From NCBI GenBank assembly GCA_963930655.1, contig OZ005600.1, positions 12,341,501-12,405,500 on the forward strand: a stretch of DNA of 64,000 nt, written 5' to 3'. Both the position numbers and the translations under genes were made by a program. Source of the DNA: Myrica gale. Taxonomy: Eukaryota > Streptophyta > Magnoliopsida > Fagales > Myricaceae. Below the pieces are notes generated by a model. The model had not been told where the DNA came from. It saw only the letters and a program-made list of their open reading frames with translations, and made no database searches. Of the stretch, positions 26,403-40,817 are shown in pieces (the first letter of the stretch is position 1; each line of letters starts with the position of its first letter).

Positions 26403-28018
26403 GGATATATGTGATTGAATTGTTTGATTTGGTTTGACAAATAATTTATTTTGAAATGAATTTGAGGTTATGTTTTGTTTTTCAAAAACCTATTTTTATT
26501 TGAAGATTTGCAATCCCTTTAAGCTCTAAATCATACATTGAAAAGGTCAACTTATGATAACTTCTAATGTGGAGGTGGTCATAATTTAATATTATCACAT
26601 CTAAAGCTATTAGTTGGCCAACATTTTTATTTTTTTGAAAACCAAAGTATTTATTAGCAATTCTCATCACCACTGTGCCCTCTGAGTCGATGTTTAGTAC
26701 TGGAGGTCGGATCTTGGATTCTTTCCGGAAGTCGGATCTTGGATCCTTTCCAGAGGTCGATCTTGGCTCCAAAGACTGCAAAATGACTAATATGTGTTCA
26801 GCATTGGTTGAGAGGTGACCCTATTGTGGGACTGGTTGGTGCCCAACTTGAAGTGTCTGATAACATAATTGAAGATGAAGAGTAGGGGTGGCCATTCCGG
26901 GTTCGAGTTCGGGTTGGGGTTCGAATTTCTTTGACCCGAACCCGAAGAACGGGTTTGGGCCTTAAAAATTATCCCAGAACGTTTTGATGCCCAAAAACGT
27001 TATGGGCTGTCCAATTCGGGCCCAAGAGGTCTGTATGTTTAAAGCCCAGGACGCCCTAGGCTGTATTTTTAAGCCCTGGACGTCCTGAGCTATAGTTTTG
27101 CTATTTATAGGGCAGTTGTCTTTGCAAGTATAAATATTTGCAGCAACTCTTTTCCGCCACCAAAAGATATGAACAAGCAAATACAGATACCTAAGAATAA
27201 GCATAAAAAACTATTATGATTCCTCAATGAACAAGTTAGATATAAGCATCAGGAAAAAATGTGTTTCCTTTGTGTACAGTAACTCCCACGATGAACAATG
27301 AGTGAAAGGAAAGTACCACAGTCAATACTTATATGGTGGTAGTAATTGAAATGCCTTTCTACACTAAATGAGGGCACCTGAACTCCTGCCAGGATCACAT
27401 CTTATTAGAAATTATCATTGGCCAAATGACATACCCCACGCCACAACATAGCCTATACAAGGGCAAGGCTACTTTGTGCTACGACTCTTATGGTTCCTAT
27501 CCACAGTATCATGGAACAACTGCTCCTATCAGCCCAACTAAGAAAGCAAAAAAGCAAGGATAGAGGATGGCACCAGCAATTAACTTAAGAGTTCATAGTT
27601 ATGTATGAAAAAGCTAATTAACTTATAATTCCTTCAACTATTAGTCTATTACAATGAAAATCACAATGAAAGCAAATAACATATTCTTGAAGACTTGAAC
27701 GGTCAGAGCAAATAAATTCTATTTTGCCCTGCACAACACTTTACAAATCACAACACAATTACTTCGAAAATAAAATGAGCATATAACAATAATAACATAA
27801 AAATAATCAAAGCTAAACAAGTTACATTGTTCTTTCACTTCTTTGTTGCAACCATGATCCAGCTCCACGTTCGTAATCATTCTCCAAGAAGAATCCTCAA
27901 TGGATCATCTTCTAATTATAAAACAGTAACAACAAATACAATTGAATTTAACTTAACTCATTTAATTATTGAAACAAAAACAACAAAATTTAACAACTAC
28001 AATGAATGAGAAAATTAC

Positions 28019-29953
28019 CTGCATCAACTTTGTAACTATCAATATCATCCAACTCTTCCTCTTGATGAAAGATAGGTTTGGCCTTCAACTAATTTTGGGC
28101 ACATATAAGAGCATTCACCGTTGATGGAGCTAATGAACTTCGATATGAATCTAGCACCTAACCACTGGTACTAAATGCAGACTCAGACGCGACTGTAGTG
28201 ATGGGGATGGCTAATACGTCTCGTGCTACTCGGGCCAAAATAGGATATTTGGTAGAATTGACCTTCCACCATGCCAAGAGATCGAACTCAACAGTCGGAG
28301 TCTCCACATCCTCCAAATAATACCGCTCTAATTCACTTCGATTTTCCGTCAGATTTTGAGAACCACGAAATCAACGGTACTTATTCAATGCAAATTATTT
28401 TTGACTCAGCCCTAATGAGGTAGAACAAGGTTGGCTCTTAGTTTCACTCCCACTTGTGTAATCCGTACATGAGCTAGAAGAACCACCACCAATATAGGCT
28501 TTCCTGGCATATTGCCTAAACAAGTGTTCATTGTCTTTCTTCAGGATTTCAACAAACACTTCTCCTTTCTCATCCCTCATTTCGTCCTTGAACCCAAACT
28601 CTAGGGTATCCAATTTGTAGCATGGGTCAAGGACTGCAACTATAAACAAAAATCTATTGAATTTTCTCTATGTCTCCCCAATATTTCTGATATTATCATC
28701 ATCTTTCTAGCCATAGTACTCAACACAAGATCATCACTATTAGTATATTCAGTCAAATGACCAAGAATGTTATATAACTCTTCAAAATACAAACTTGATG
28801 TGGCATACTTGGTAGCAGACATTCTCAGGGTCACTTCATAAAACAATTTTAAAAACTTGATGAAAACTTGAATTGTGTCTCAATCATCATCGGTGGGAGG
28901 TCCAAACCTTTCTTTCTCAACCAATCCTCCATTACTGAGCGATACAGAGGCCCATCATCTTCTTGCAGAAGCTCAAAAGCTCGCTGAAATTTCTCTGCAG
29001 ATTCAAGCATAAGGTATGTCGAGTTCCATCTAGTTGGAACATCAAGTTTTAACAAAATTTTGCATGTAATTTTTGTCTTCTCTACACAAAGCCTGAATTT
29101 CTGAAGCCTTACAGGAGAGGATATCACATATCTTACAATATTCCAAACCCTAATAATTGAATCATCTACATCCTTCAAACTCTCATTCACAATAAGATTC
29201 AAGATATGAGCACAACATCTCACGTGAATGTATGCATGTCCACTAATGGTTCCCTCACTAGATAATGTTTGTTTCTTCAACCAAGCAACATCAGTATCAT
29301 TAGATGTGGCATTGTCAACTGTAATGGTAAGATACCTATCTATTCCCCATTCCAACATACATCCTTCTAATTCCCTCCCAATTGTCTCTTCTTAATGATT
29401 TTCTCTTTACGAAAAGAGATAATTCTTTTATGCAAGGTCCAACCACAATCAATAAAATGAGCAGTGACACACATATAATTCAAATTTTGAATAGAGGTCC
29501 ATGTGTTGGTGGTGAAACAAACCTTAATATCCTCTATGAAAAACAAATCCCTCAACTTCTCCCTCTCCTCTTCATACACCCGTATACAATCCATCGTCAC
29601 GGTATAGCGAGAAGGCATAGGAAACCTAGGCTCAATAACCCTCACAAAGTCTCTAACCCTCACAAAGGTTCATTGAGATCAGAAGTGAGATCCTTTGTGA
29701 AGTGATTCCACGCTTTGGATCTATTACTTTGGGATCTAGGCAGTGGTGGTCATCCACCAATACGCCTAATCTTAGTAGACTGACCTCTAGAAGGTTCAAT
29801 AATAGTAGGCTCTACATTTGCCGCAAGACCCTCAAATTGAATGGGAGGGCTAAGAGGCAATGTTGAAGGAGAAGCAGGGTTAGATCCAGCTCCCGATGTA
29901 GGCATACTAGTGACGAGCATAATCTCATCAATATCCAAGTCGATATCATCCAT
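28019..29953 (-). pseudogene. hAT transposase (BED / DAYSLEEPER-RICESLEEPER type), frame-broken
   Basis: Minus-strand readings in order are as follows. An acidic N-terminus (MDDIDLDIDEIMLVTS, 29953) is followed by a stop and the first part of a BED finger (SKAWNHFTKD). The C2H2 half is missing. Then come IKVCFTTNTWTSIQNLNYMC; LTITVDNATSNDTDVAWLKK with RCCAHILNLIVNESLKDV; DVPTRWNSTYLMLE; and DPCYKLDTLEFGF. The C-terminal dimerisation block has FDLLAWWKVNSTKYPILARV, ASESAFSTSG, a stop, and SLAPSTVNALICAQN. At least five breaks (near 29740, 29365, 28847, 28645, 28390) and the lost zinc-finger half rule out a working product. Confidence 0.9.
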
Positions 29954-30859
29954 CTAATATTGAGAGAATAAAAATCATTTAAAAATTAAGACATAAGAAC
30001 TAACAAGTAACAAGTAACAAAGAAAAAGGAAATTAATAAATTTTTAAAATGGAAAAGAATTGAATCTAAAACTTATCAATTTTGTTTTAAAATAATTGAA
30101 TCTCAAACTCATTCATTTTGTTTCAAAAACTAAATTTAATTTACTTGAATAAAAAAATCAAATTAGTTATTAAATAATAAAAATCATATATTCTAATATG
30201 TACTCTACAATTCACAAATATCATAGTATTATACTCCACAAAATTCACAAATATATAGTCCACAACTATTATGCAAACAAATTCACAAATCACAGATCAT
30301 ACCTGCACAAATGATTCAATCAAGTCCATCCTCCACAATTTCAAACAAAATCAAATCCTTCAATCAAGCTCATTCTCCACAGTTTCACAACCTAATATTC
30401 TAATCTATACTCTAAAAGTATAAATTAAATATGAACTACAATAAATAATTAACTAAATTAAGTGCATGGATTTGTACCTGAATCAATGCACTAAGCCACT
30501 AACCAATCATACACAATCTTGTAACCTGCACTAAAAAATGTAATTAGTTAAATAGTAGAATAACAGACCATGGAATGAAATTTAGAATAATATTCTAATC
30601 ACAAATTAAGAATCTCATACCCGGTTACCTTCAATGGAATTGGGAGCAATCAAACAATCTAGCAAATAGCAACTGTTAGGGCAAGGAAATTCTGCATAGA
30701 TAATCAGTAGCAAGGTTTCAAATTTTCAATCAAAATGCAAGATCATGTCATTGCACTGAAAATAAGTAGCAACTATCCTAGAACCGTGCATCTAGGTAAC
30801 TATCCTACAAGGCATGTATTTTATAGCAATTTCTCACCTGTCGGATGCCAACTAAACTT

Positions 30860-31080
30860 AAGGAAGACACCGAGACACCGAGATGAGAGAGAGGCCAGAG
30901 ACGGAGAGAGAGGAGAGCACATAGCAGAGAGACGACAGCTGGAGGGGGCGCACGGTGGCCAGAGGGAGAGAGTGAGGTCGGGCGTGAAGAGGCGCAGCTG
31001 GAGGGGGAATTTTCGAAGAGGGGGTAAGCGGGCGTGAAGAGAGAGGGGGGTCGCGAATGATCTAAGGGCACAAAATACCC
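30860..31080 (-). other. GC-rich purine tract in the promoter-side end of the nested hAT
   Basis: A GA-rich stretch (plus strand) with GAGAGAG and AGGGGG runs between the right terminus and the transposase start. On the minus strand it is a CT-rich leader, like that of the outer hAT at 25560-25960. It probably holds the transposase 5' untranslated region. Confidence 0.35.
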
Positions 31081-32225
31081 TCAGCGAAGCGGTGCGTTTC
31101 GCTGAGGGTATTAAGTTGTTTTATTTTGTAAGGTTCGGGTAATAGGTCGGTCCAGGTCGGGAATTCGGGTCGCGAGTTTTTTACCCACCCATAATGAAGA
31201 GACTTACATGCTTGATTCAAGTAAATTTATTCTTTGGTTGTTACGTGAATCTTGATTCTCGATGTAATCTAATCATTATAACTTGATGTTTTTATTTCTT
31301 AATTATGTAGAGTTACCTACTTTGACGACGGAGATCGAGATGGAGTAGGACGCATGTTATTGCACTTGCCCCACCTTTGAGTCTTTTTTATACTCTTACA
31401 TTTGGACAATGTTTTATTGGTGTATCATGTATGTATAGTGTTGTATTTGAGAAATTTTATAGTGTAGACTTGTAGTATGTATTTGTTGTAGTTTTGTAAT
31501 TTGTAACTTGTACGTAGTTTTTTTTGATATAGAAGATGGTCAAATTATGTCTTAGTGTTTTAATTGTGAGAATGATCAATATTGGTTACTTTTTATTGGT
31601 CATTCTCAAATAATGAGGCATATATCAAAAAGGTCATATGATAAGAATCTTCATGATTAAAATTAACTATTGTCATGAGGATTAATAATATGGCATACAT
31701 TTCAATATTTAGATACAATTTCAATTATATTCCTCTGTTTATTTCATAATTTGCTTAGTATAGTTATTTATTTTAGATTTTTAGACACAAATTTGAATTT
31801 GTTAGATTAGAAAAAGAAAAAAAATAAACAAAGAGCAAATGAGAATTCTTCTGTTAACTTAATACAATTAAAGTAATAGGTCAAAACTGGGCGTGGAAAA
31901 CAATTTAAGAAGCATAGAAAAAAAAGGCCAAAACTGGAGAAGATAGGCCAATACAACAAGTGGCCCAAACGACAATTTGAGATGGAGAAAATAGGCCAAA
32001 AGTGGCCCTCATGGCCAAAAATGGCCAAAACCGTGCCCCAAATTGCAAAATATGGCTCAGCATGCCCAAAAAAATTGGCCCAGCGGTGGAGGTGGCCCAT
32101 CAGTACCGCTACCGCTTGGCACCGGTAACCGCTACCACAAGTACTGGTACCAGTTGCAAAAAATAGGTAACCGTCTTGGGTGGTGGCGGTAGGGGGCATA
32201 ACCACCACCGCCCATGCACAGCCCT

Positions 32226-33700
32226 AGAGATGATTGATCTCCACTATCTACACACATCTACTAGTTACCTTAATAGAGATAGAATTAAGCTACAACTTAA
32301 TCCCCACTTTAGAGAGCACTCGAGAGAATTCCATTTCTCTATTATTTCAATAGATAGACTATGATAACAAATAGTGATCCTCTCCAATTTGATGTCCGAA
32401 TTGGATGGTTCAATTCGGATAGAGATAAACATAACATGTGTGTTCTACAATGAGATTCACACTGTCCGATAATTAATACGGACAATATTGAATGTTGTAG
32501 GACTTATATGTTGTGTCTATTTCTCTCCAAAATAGATAGGCAATAAATACTGTATCTATTTCTCTCTGAATTGGACAAACAACAAATTGAAAAAGATCTT
32601 GATCTTATAATAACGCGTTAACAATCATACTTAGTAGTGAGAACCAAAAGCTCGTAACTCCCTCCTGTTTCTTTTTATCCAGAACAACAAATTGTAACAG
32701 ATGTACTGTGACAGGTTCTTTTGATACAGTATCGATCTGCAGGTCATCCAAGGTTACAAAAATACACAAGTTTGTCTACCTAGCCAAGCTGCTACATAAA
32801 TGACCTAGTGGGAAATCATAGATTAACATTACGACAGCAATTTCTTCTCTTTTACTCTGCTGTCATGATTTTCCCGAGTGTGGTTGTGTTGGGGGTAGGC
32901 TGCGTTCTGTTTATTGCACTCGCGCTTTCGCTTTCGCTTTCCTGACTCTGGCTTCCCTTAAAACTGTACTAAACGTGCTAAGGTCCTGTTGATCAATAGC
33001 GTCACCATGAGTCCCTCCCTGGCAGCCTCAGTGCAGGTCAATCCCATCCCTGGCGATTTCATTAGTTCTAACCAAACATCCCCTTGATGGTATTGGTTTA
33101 GATATTGATTGAACTTGTTACAAACACAATCAATTTGGAACAGTTTTGGAGTTCAAACACATCTGCACGACTTGCTACGCCAATGCTTTCCAATTTTTAT
33201 CGCGGTCTTGTATTTATTTACTTAAAATAGACAAAACATTGAAGATTCTGAAAATCTAAGATCTAACTATTTTTCATGTTAATTGCAATTACGTCACCAA
33301 CACCACTTAATTATCTCGAGCAGCACACTGGTGCACTTTACAAAAGACCTCCAGTGTTGAGACTTCCCAAGAAAATATGATAGCAGTTTATTATGTAGTT
33401 TGTCAGGAACAAGAAGCTCATCCTTATTCACTTTTTGATTTTCTTTTCATCGTGTGATCCACCACTGTCACTGGAGAGAGAAAGATCGAGAGACTGACCG
33501 ATGGATTACAATTAACTCTGAAACATTCCCTTCTTATTAGATAATATTAACAAAAAGGTGGCAACTTTTGGTTACATTCTACCGAAAAAAAACTAATTGA
33601 CACCCTTTAGAGTAAACAATGGCTTCTTAAGGAAACCATCAGATACATAGATATTGCACCATCGGATAATATAATATATATATTCTTCAAGCTTTTGGTT
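32226..33700. other. Intergenic DNA downstream of ACO
   Basis: No coding sequence recognised. ACO is transcribed leftward, so its 3' untranslated region and polyadenylation site lie just below 33761 (AT-rich at 33660-33760). A GC-richer patch at 32880-33060 contains a CGCTTT tandem run (32925-32941) and no clear frame. Confidence 0.4.
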
Positions 33701-33760
33701 TTATTGCACCTCTCCAAGATCCTGACAGACGGCTACAGGCTTCTTCTAGTAAATTTTTTT

Positions 33761-35431
<1,671 letters not shown>

Positions 35432-35464
35432 TTAGATGGTGTAGAGAGGGATCTGAGTGGTGTG

Positions 35465-35474
35465 CTATTTATAG
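35465..35474 (-). promoter_or_regulatory. TATA box of ACO
   Basis: On the minus strand CTATAAATAG lies about 100 bp upstream of the ATG. The implied leader (about 70 bp) is a GA-rich microsatellite on that strand (CT repeats at 35368-35412 on the plus strand). Confidence 0.6.
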
Positions 35475-35737
35475 AGGTTAAAAGTGGCAGTCATGTGTAG
35501 GAACAGTTGTGAAGTGGAGGTTGGGTCTGTGTTTTGGCCAAATTAACGAGCATAATCATAAACAAGCTAATTTAATTATCAATACTGTTAATTCTTTTTT
35601 TTAATTTAATGTCAGATCCAGATATTATCAATATATCAACATTGAATAATATTTATAGGTATTTAAAATAATATTTTTCTTTTTAGCACCGCAAGAACCT
35701 GCTAAGGTCGCTTTGCCTTGTTGAATCCTCTGGCCTC

Positions 35738-35953
35738 CTAAAGATGTAGGTCTGGCCCACCTTCGTGGCGGCTACCATTTTGACCAATCACCCACCAAGA
35801 TGACTGCCACACCTTCCTTGCGGCATGAATGCTCAATTTTTTATTTGTTTGAATGTTCTTGAAGAGATATTTGGAAGAGTACGACCAGTTCCTACGCTCG
35901 TAGGCAGCTCCACCACAAGAATCAATTGGATTATTAATCCTACACAATGACAT
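35738..35953 (-). other. 71-residue open frame upstream of ACO, unrecognised
   Basis: The frame MSLCRINNPIDSCGGAAYER... is fairly GC-rich against AT-rich flanks and uses varied residues, including several Trp and Cys. I recognise no family. It could be a small exon, a relic of a captured gene, or chance. Confidence 0.2.
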
Positions 35954-37001
35954 TTTTCATCCAGGATGAAGCCAGAGAAACACAATTTAAGGGCCAATAG
36001 CACTAAAACGCTGTTTGGAGGTCAAATTGTAGAAAAAAGATCCTTTTTTTTAAAGCAGAGAAAATTAACGTTAATTATTATCCGCTTTTGAAATAGTAGT
36101 ATCGTTTGGATCAAGCTAGAGGGTAACAATGTTGTTCTATATAAAAGTAGAATATAATGATTGTAAACCTGGTTTAGGGCACATTGCCTAATGCCTATCA
36201 TTCTTTTAAGATGAAACTCAATTAATTCCCAAACTATATTTTGATTTTGAATTTCCAGAAATTTAGAAATATGTTAGTAGGGAATATATAGTTGATGGGT
36301 ACAAAATCTCCAACTCATACTTTCCAATTAATGATTTAAGTATAGTGAGGTCTATTTATCATCTGTTGGACTAGATCGAATTTGATATCATCAATAGTCA
36401 CACAATTATTTTGCTATAAGATAAAAGCCTAGAAGATGTACGAGTTTAAACTTAGGGAAAATATATCCATGATTAATTAGGAGATTCGTAATGAAAGATA
36501 ATTTACAGATACTATCATTCAGACCAAAACCTCAACATTTCCTCATCTGTAATCGTGAAAGCAGAGACGACAGAAGAGACAAGGGAGATATATAAAGGAT
36601 TAATCATATCATTTCATCTGGGTTTTCCTACAAAAGTATATGTCTTTTGGCTTTTACAACCGTTTTAGAGCCACATTTTTGAGCTTCTAAAACAATGGAG
36701 TATATCTTTTTCCTCAAGATTTGGGGCAAAGTTGTTTAGTTTTATAGAAAAACAAAAACTCGATATGTAATTTTCAGGAGGATATATTACTATTTTTTCT
36801 GTTCTTAAAATCCTAATTTTCACACGAGTAAAGAGAGTTATTGAAACTCATTTGAGAGGCAAAGTGGGGGATTTCGGATAATTCGGACCGCATAACAAGT
36901 CATGTAACCCTTTTGTTGCGTATGAGTCGAAGGAACAGTGGTAAGAGTTGCCTCCTTGGATTCAATATAGTAAGGAATTACGCTATTAGAATTCATTTTT
37001 A
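35954..37001. other. Gene-less AT-rich stretch
   Basis: Nothing coding or clearly repetitive was recognised between the small open frame upstream of ACO and the MITE starting at 37002. Confidence 0.4.
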
Positions 37002-38293
37002 GGGTCCGTTTGTTTGCTTGTAAAACAATTGTTTTACTTGTTTTCATATACTTAGCAAGCACTTGGAAATGAGATCAAAGAAAAAAGTTTCCAAGTCAAC
37101 TCTAAAAACTCTATTATTTTTCAGAAAATAAACTAAGCTCAAATTTTTCGTAAAATAAATTTTTTTGGGGGAACATTATAGTACTCCTCATATCTACGGG
37201 CAAAAATAAGTCTCTCTCAAGTTCCAAAATATTTTTTTCGGCATCATAGGGCTAGGCAAAAAAACCGACGCCCAGACCCAGAACCGACCCAGTCAAGTCG
37301 AGTTATATTTATGGATTCCGACCAGATTCGGGTCGAGTTGGGGTTTGTTAAACACATTTCGAAAAACTCGAACCTGACCCGAATATAAATATAGCTCAAA
37401 ACATTTTTAGCCTAAGAAAATTAGCACAAAATGTTTTGGGCCTATAATATAATGAAATAAAAAAAAAAGCCCAAAAAAAACCCGCCCTGAACCTGATCTG
37501 CCCAGGGCGGCTCGGGTTCATGATTCATTCCAAGTCGGGGTTGGGTTTCATTTTCCTTCCGCCGATCGAGTCGGGTCGGGTTCGGGCGTGAAACTCAACC
37601 CGAAAAACCTAGTCATACCGCCTCATATGTTTCAAAAACAATCAATTCTTGCACTTCGTTTGATTTGGCCGTTAAACTATATGCAAAATGATCGAAATAT
37701 TAAAATTTTTATTTTTAAAAAAAATATTTATAAATAAAAAGTAATATTTTTTAAATAAAATTGAATTTGAAGGTTGCGATAGTTTTATATTCATCTCTTT
37801 CCAAGCCACGTGGACACTTCTCCCTTAGTTGGCTAACAACAATTGAACTTAGGGGGACCAATTTGATTAAAAGTGTACCTTAGGGACCTTCGCATTAAAA
37901 TCAATACCTTAGGGACTAAAATATTAAATTTTTGAGAAAAAAATTTCATGCCACATGACATATAAAATCCGCGTAAGCACCATTCCTTCTGTTGGCTAAT
38001 GATAATAGAACGAATGATTGATTTGTCTAAAAAACTTATCTCAGGAGCCCCACAATTGAGATCTATACCCGTGAAACTAAAATGTCAAAAGTGTATATTA
38101 CAAAAATATGTATGATAATTATGTACTTTATGTAAATACGTAAATTATTAAGCGTGTCAAACATCAAAATATATTTTCTTGAAAATATATTAGAAGAATA
38201 ACCAAACACTGAAGAGGAATTTTTTTCTTGAAAATATTTTAATTAAATTTTTTTTACGTAAAATAATAATTTTACGACCAAACAATCGGACAC
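37002..38293. repeat. Long MITE-like element with TTA target duplication, interrupted by a hAT derivative
   Basis: The left end GGGTCCGTTTGTTTGCTTGT and, in reverse complement, the right end GTGTCCGATTGTTTGGTCGT are inverted repeats. TTA flanks both sides (36999-37001 and 38294-38296), fitting a PIF/Harbinger-type derivative. The interior shows inverted GTAAAA/TTTTAC motifs. The small hAT at 37247-37617 is nested inside. Confidence 0.6.
37247..37617. mobile_element. Small non-autonomous hAT element
   Basis: 371 bp. It starts TAGGGCTAGGCAAAAAAACC and ends (reverse complement) TATGACTAGGTTTTTCGGG. Flanks CGGCATCA and CCGCCTCA agree at 6 of 8 positions. Both subterminal regions are rich in GGGTCGGG / CCCGACCC-like motifs, as in the large nested hAT at 26883, which could be a source of transposase. 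There is no coding capacity. Confidence 0.65.
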
Positions 38294-38296
38294 TTA

Positions 38297-40330
38297 GTTT
38301 CTCTTTTGATCTTTTACATATAAAATCCTCGGAAACATCATTATTTTTGTGGCGGCTTTTGGAATAAATATTTTTTAATCCTTTAATTATAGGGTTCTTG
38401 ATATTTTTCACTTCAAATTATTATTTTTATTACATTACACTTTATTAACTATTAATTATAAACATTTCATACTCTCCAGTAAAAAATTATATTAATTTTA
38501 ACTGAATTTATTTTTTAAGCCTCTAAAAGGATAATTTTACGGTCACAAAAATATGACCACCTAAAAGGAGATAAGATTGTCACGCGTCTAAAAATGACTA
38601 ACTGTTTAAATTGACAACAAAATTTAATTGAAAATGCAAAGTGTTTGAAACTAGGTAGATACAATATAACTAAATTTAAGTACGTAGTGTGAAAAATTTT
38701 ATAATTAGATTAAAAAAACTTTTATTTTTTTAGTCACGTAGCCTTCTTTGATCTCCTTTCGTTCTCTTTAAATAATATATTTTCAAGAGTAAGAACCCTT
38801 CATGGGTGGAAGGGGGAAAAGGCTAACATTGGCTGGATAGAAAGCCAAGAAAGATGATAACATTTGTCAATGTAGCGGGGGACTAGGACGAAACATGAAG
38901 TGTGAATGCCACTAGATGATTGTCAGCAAGGGGAAAGAAAAATAAATAAAGAAAAGAAAAGCTTGGAAAGTGAGTATTTCTTTATTCCCCAACACTTCTT
39001 ATTTGGTGGAGAACTCATCCAAAACCTAGAAAGTAGAGATTGAAGACACATGTTCACAGTTCAATCATTCCAGCTAGACTGGTCTACAGTCTCCCCCACA
39101 ACATTCATTTTACATCCGATAAGATTGTTATAGGTTTTAGTCTAAAATTAGGTCATTCGCATCTTTTACATCCGACGAGAGGTAGGAGATGAATATGGTG
39201 AACGATGTTGTTTTGGCTAAGGGTTGAAGGCAAAGTGAAATGATGCACATCAAGTGAGGGGAGGTGTTGGAATCGGACAGGTGATAACAACATCATTTTG
39301 TGGACCACACGGTGAAAAAGTGGGTAATATAGCGTCGAAGGTGGCTACCATAGATTAATAAACACACGCCTGCATCACGTAGACAGTTAACTAGGCCTCT
39401 TCATGAGTTGGACTTTCTACTGTTAGTGGACTAGATTGTGAATTTGAAAATCTAAGAAAAAAACTAAGGACTGAAATTGTTAATTTCAAAATATAGGGAC
39501 CTATTATGAAAACTGTATAATACCTAGAGACTAAAAATAAATTTTCCCTATAATCAAAGTTCTGGTGGGGATTGAGAGAAAACAGGATATAGACCTCTTT
39601 CAAATGCATGGTTTACATTAGCTCTTAGTGGCAAACAGTTTGAGCTATTGAAGATAAACTCTTTTCTTAGGATCCTCTCAAAATCCATCTCGTATTGTAC
39701 TCTGACAATCATCAATGGCATATATATATATACTGCAAGCTTGAAGGCATATATACCTTCGTGAATCCAGGGTTATGGGTGTAGTACTGGAACTTAATTT
39801 GTGGATAAGATGCGTCTGTATAAATGTTGGAGGTGTGTAAAATTAATTTACAAAATCCATTTTCTTTTTCATCTTTGATCACTTTTACAACAAGTGAAAT
39901 CTATTATACTCTCGTGTACTGTGCTCGAACTTACGTGATCCAATTGAGTTGTATTTGATGGATTTAAAAGTCATTAAAAACTCTAAAAGGACTAGACATC
40001 TCATAGACCAACCTTTAATTAAGCAGCCCATATAATCTTTAGAAAGAATCGAACTTGAGACCGTGTGCCTAATCTACACAATTATAAATGCACCCCATTG
40101 AGACAATACAAAGTGGGAGTGGGGTATCTCTTTATCGGACAATTGACATTTTCTCTTGTATTTATTATGTCATTACGTGGCTCCTAGCTAGCTACCATCT
40201 AATTCTGAGAGAGATTTAAAGCACGCCGGCCCACTCCAAAAAGCGACAGCATTTGCGCACGGCAGTATGAATCCCCACGATGATGTAAAAAGGCGGGATA
40301 TATGAGCAAGCTGAGCTTTCACGGAATCTG
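38297..40330. other. Gene-less AT-rich stretch
   Basis: No recognisable gene or RNA. A GA-rich segment with moderate complexity (38800-39010) and short TA repeats (39719-39732) were seen. Nothing else could be supported. Confidence 0.4.
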
Positions 40331-40388
40331 GGGTATGTTCGTTTTCACCATTTTTTAAGGATTCTAAGTATATTCACAATTCTACCAC

Positions 40389-40482
40389 GAGAAATGCTAC
40401 ACGGTCTTCTGGGGTTCGCCTCGCGTCCTCTCATCCGACGTGGAGGCGTTTTTTAATTTGAAATTGAGACCGGTTCTCTTTT
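40389..40482 (+). repeat. Left terminal inverted repeat of the MULE
   Basis: It begins GAGAAATGCTACACGGTC and pairs with 47672-47764. The first ~80 bp are GC-rich and conserved; similarity then decays, though ACCGGT motifs recur up to about 40510 and in the right subterminal region. Confidence 0.93.
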
Positions 40483-40659
40483 CTTTGAGTTCGAAACTTA
40501 AAACCGGTCTTTTTACTTTTCGTTCCCTCTCTTGGTCTTTTTGTTTTCGTTCCCTCTCAGTTTGACGCGGTCTTCGTCTTGTCTCTCACAAATTTCTCTC
40601 TCATTTTGCCTTCGTATCCATAGAGATTAAAGCAAAGGAAATAAACACATTTTCTCTCC

Positions 40660-40817
40660 CTTTTCCGTTGTCCATTAGCAGCAGAACATTGTCCATTAGC
40701 TTGAATCTCAGGTATTTGATTTCTCTTTTTTTTTTCGTTGTCCATTAGCTTGAATCTCAAGTATTTGATTTCTCCCTTTTCCGTTGTCCATTAGCTTGAA
40801 TCTCATGTATTTGATTT
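40660..40817 (+). repeat. Subterminal tandem repeat in the MULE (about three units)
   Basis: The unit CGTTGTCCATTAGCTTGAAT followed by CTCA-GTATTTGATTT occurs three times with small changes, the first split by an extra CATTAGCAGCAGAACATTGT. It probably lies in the transposase leader. TTTTCCGTTGTCCA also occurs alone at about 40912. Confidence 0.75.

Larger units (their letters stand above)
26875..31201 (-). mobile_element. Nested hAT element with perfect 8-bp target duplication
   Basis: The element runs 26883-31193 (4,311 bp). ATGAAGAG occurs at 26875-26882 and 31194-31201. Termini TAGGGGTGGCCATTCCGGG and (reverse complement of right end) TATGGGTGGGTAAAAAACTC are hAT-like. Subterminal regions are rich in GGGTTCGGG / CCCGAACCC motifs, a common site for hAT transposase binding. 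It carries a minus-strand transposase pseudogene. The perfect duplication shows that it inserted after the outer hAT and left both halves of that element's transposase remnant in place. Confidence 0.93.
25373..32225. mobile_element. Outer hAT element, split by a nested hAT
   Basis: The left end TAGGGGTGTTCATCGG (25373) and the right end, which in reverse complement reads TAGGGCTGTGCATGGGC (to 32225), are hAT-type termini. Subterminal GGTACCGGT and CCACCGCC motifs recur at both ends. Flanks AAGATGAC and GAGATGAT agree at 6 of 8 positions, consistent with an aged 8-bp target duplication. Without the nested element (26883-31193) it is about 2.5 kb. A transposase C-terminal remnant (QHWLRGDPIVGLVGAQLEV, SDNIIEDEE) lies just left of the nested insertion. 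It is therefore a decayed or non-autonomous copy. Confidence 0.78.
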
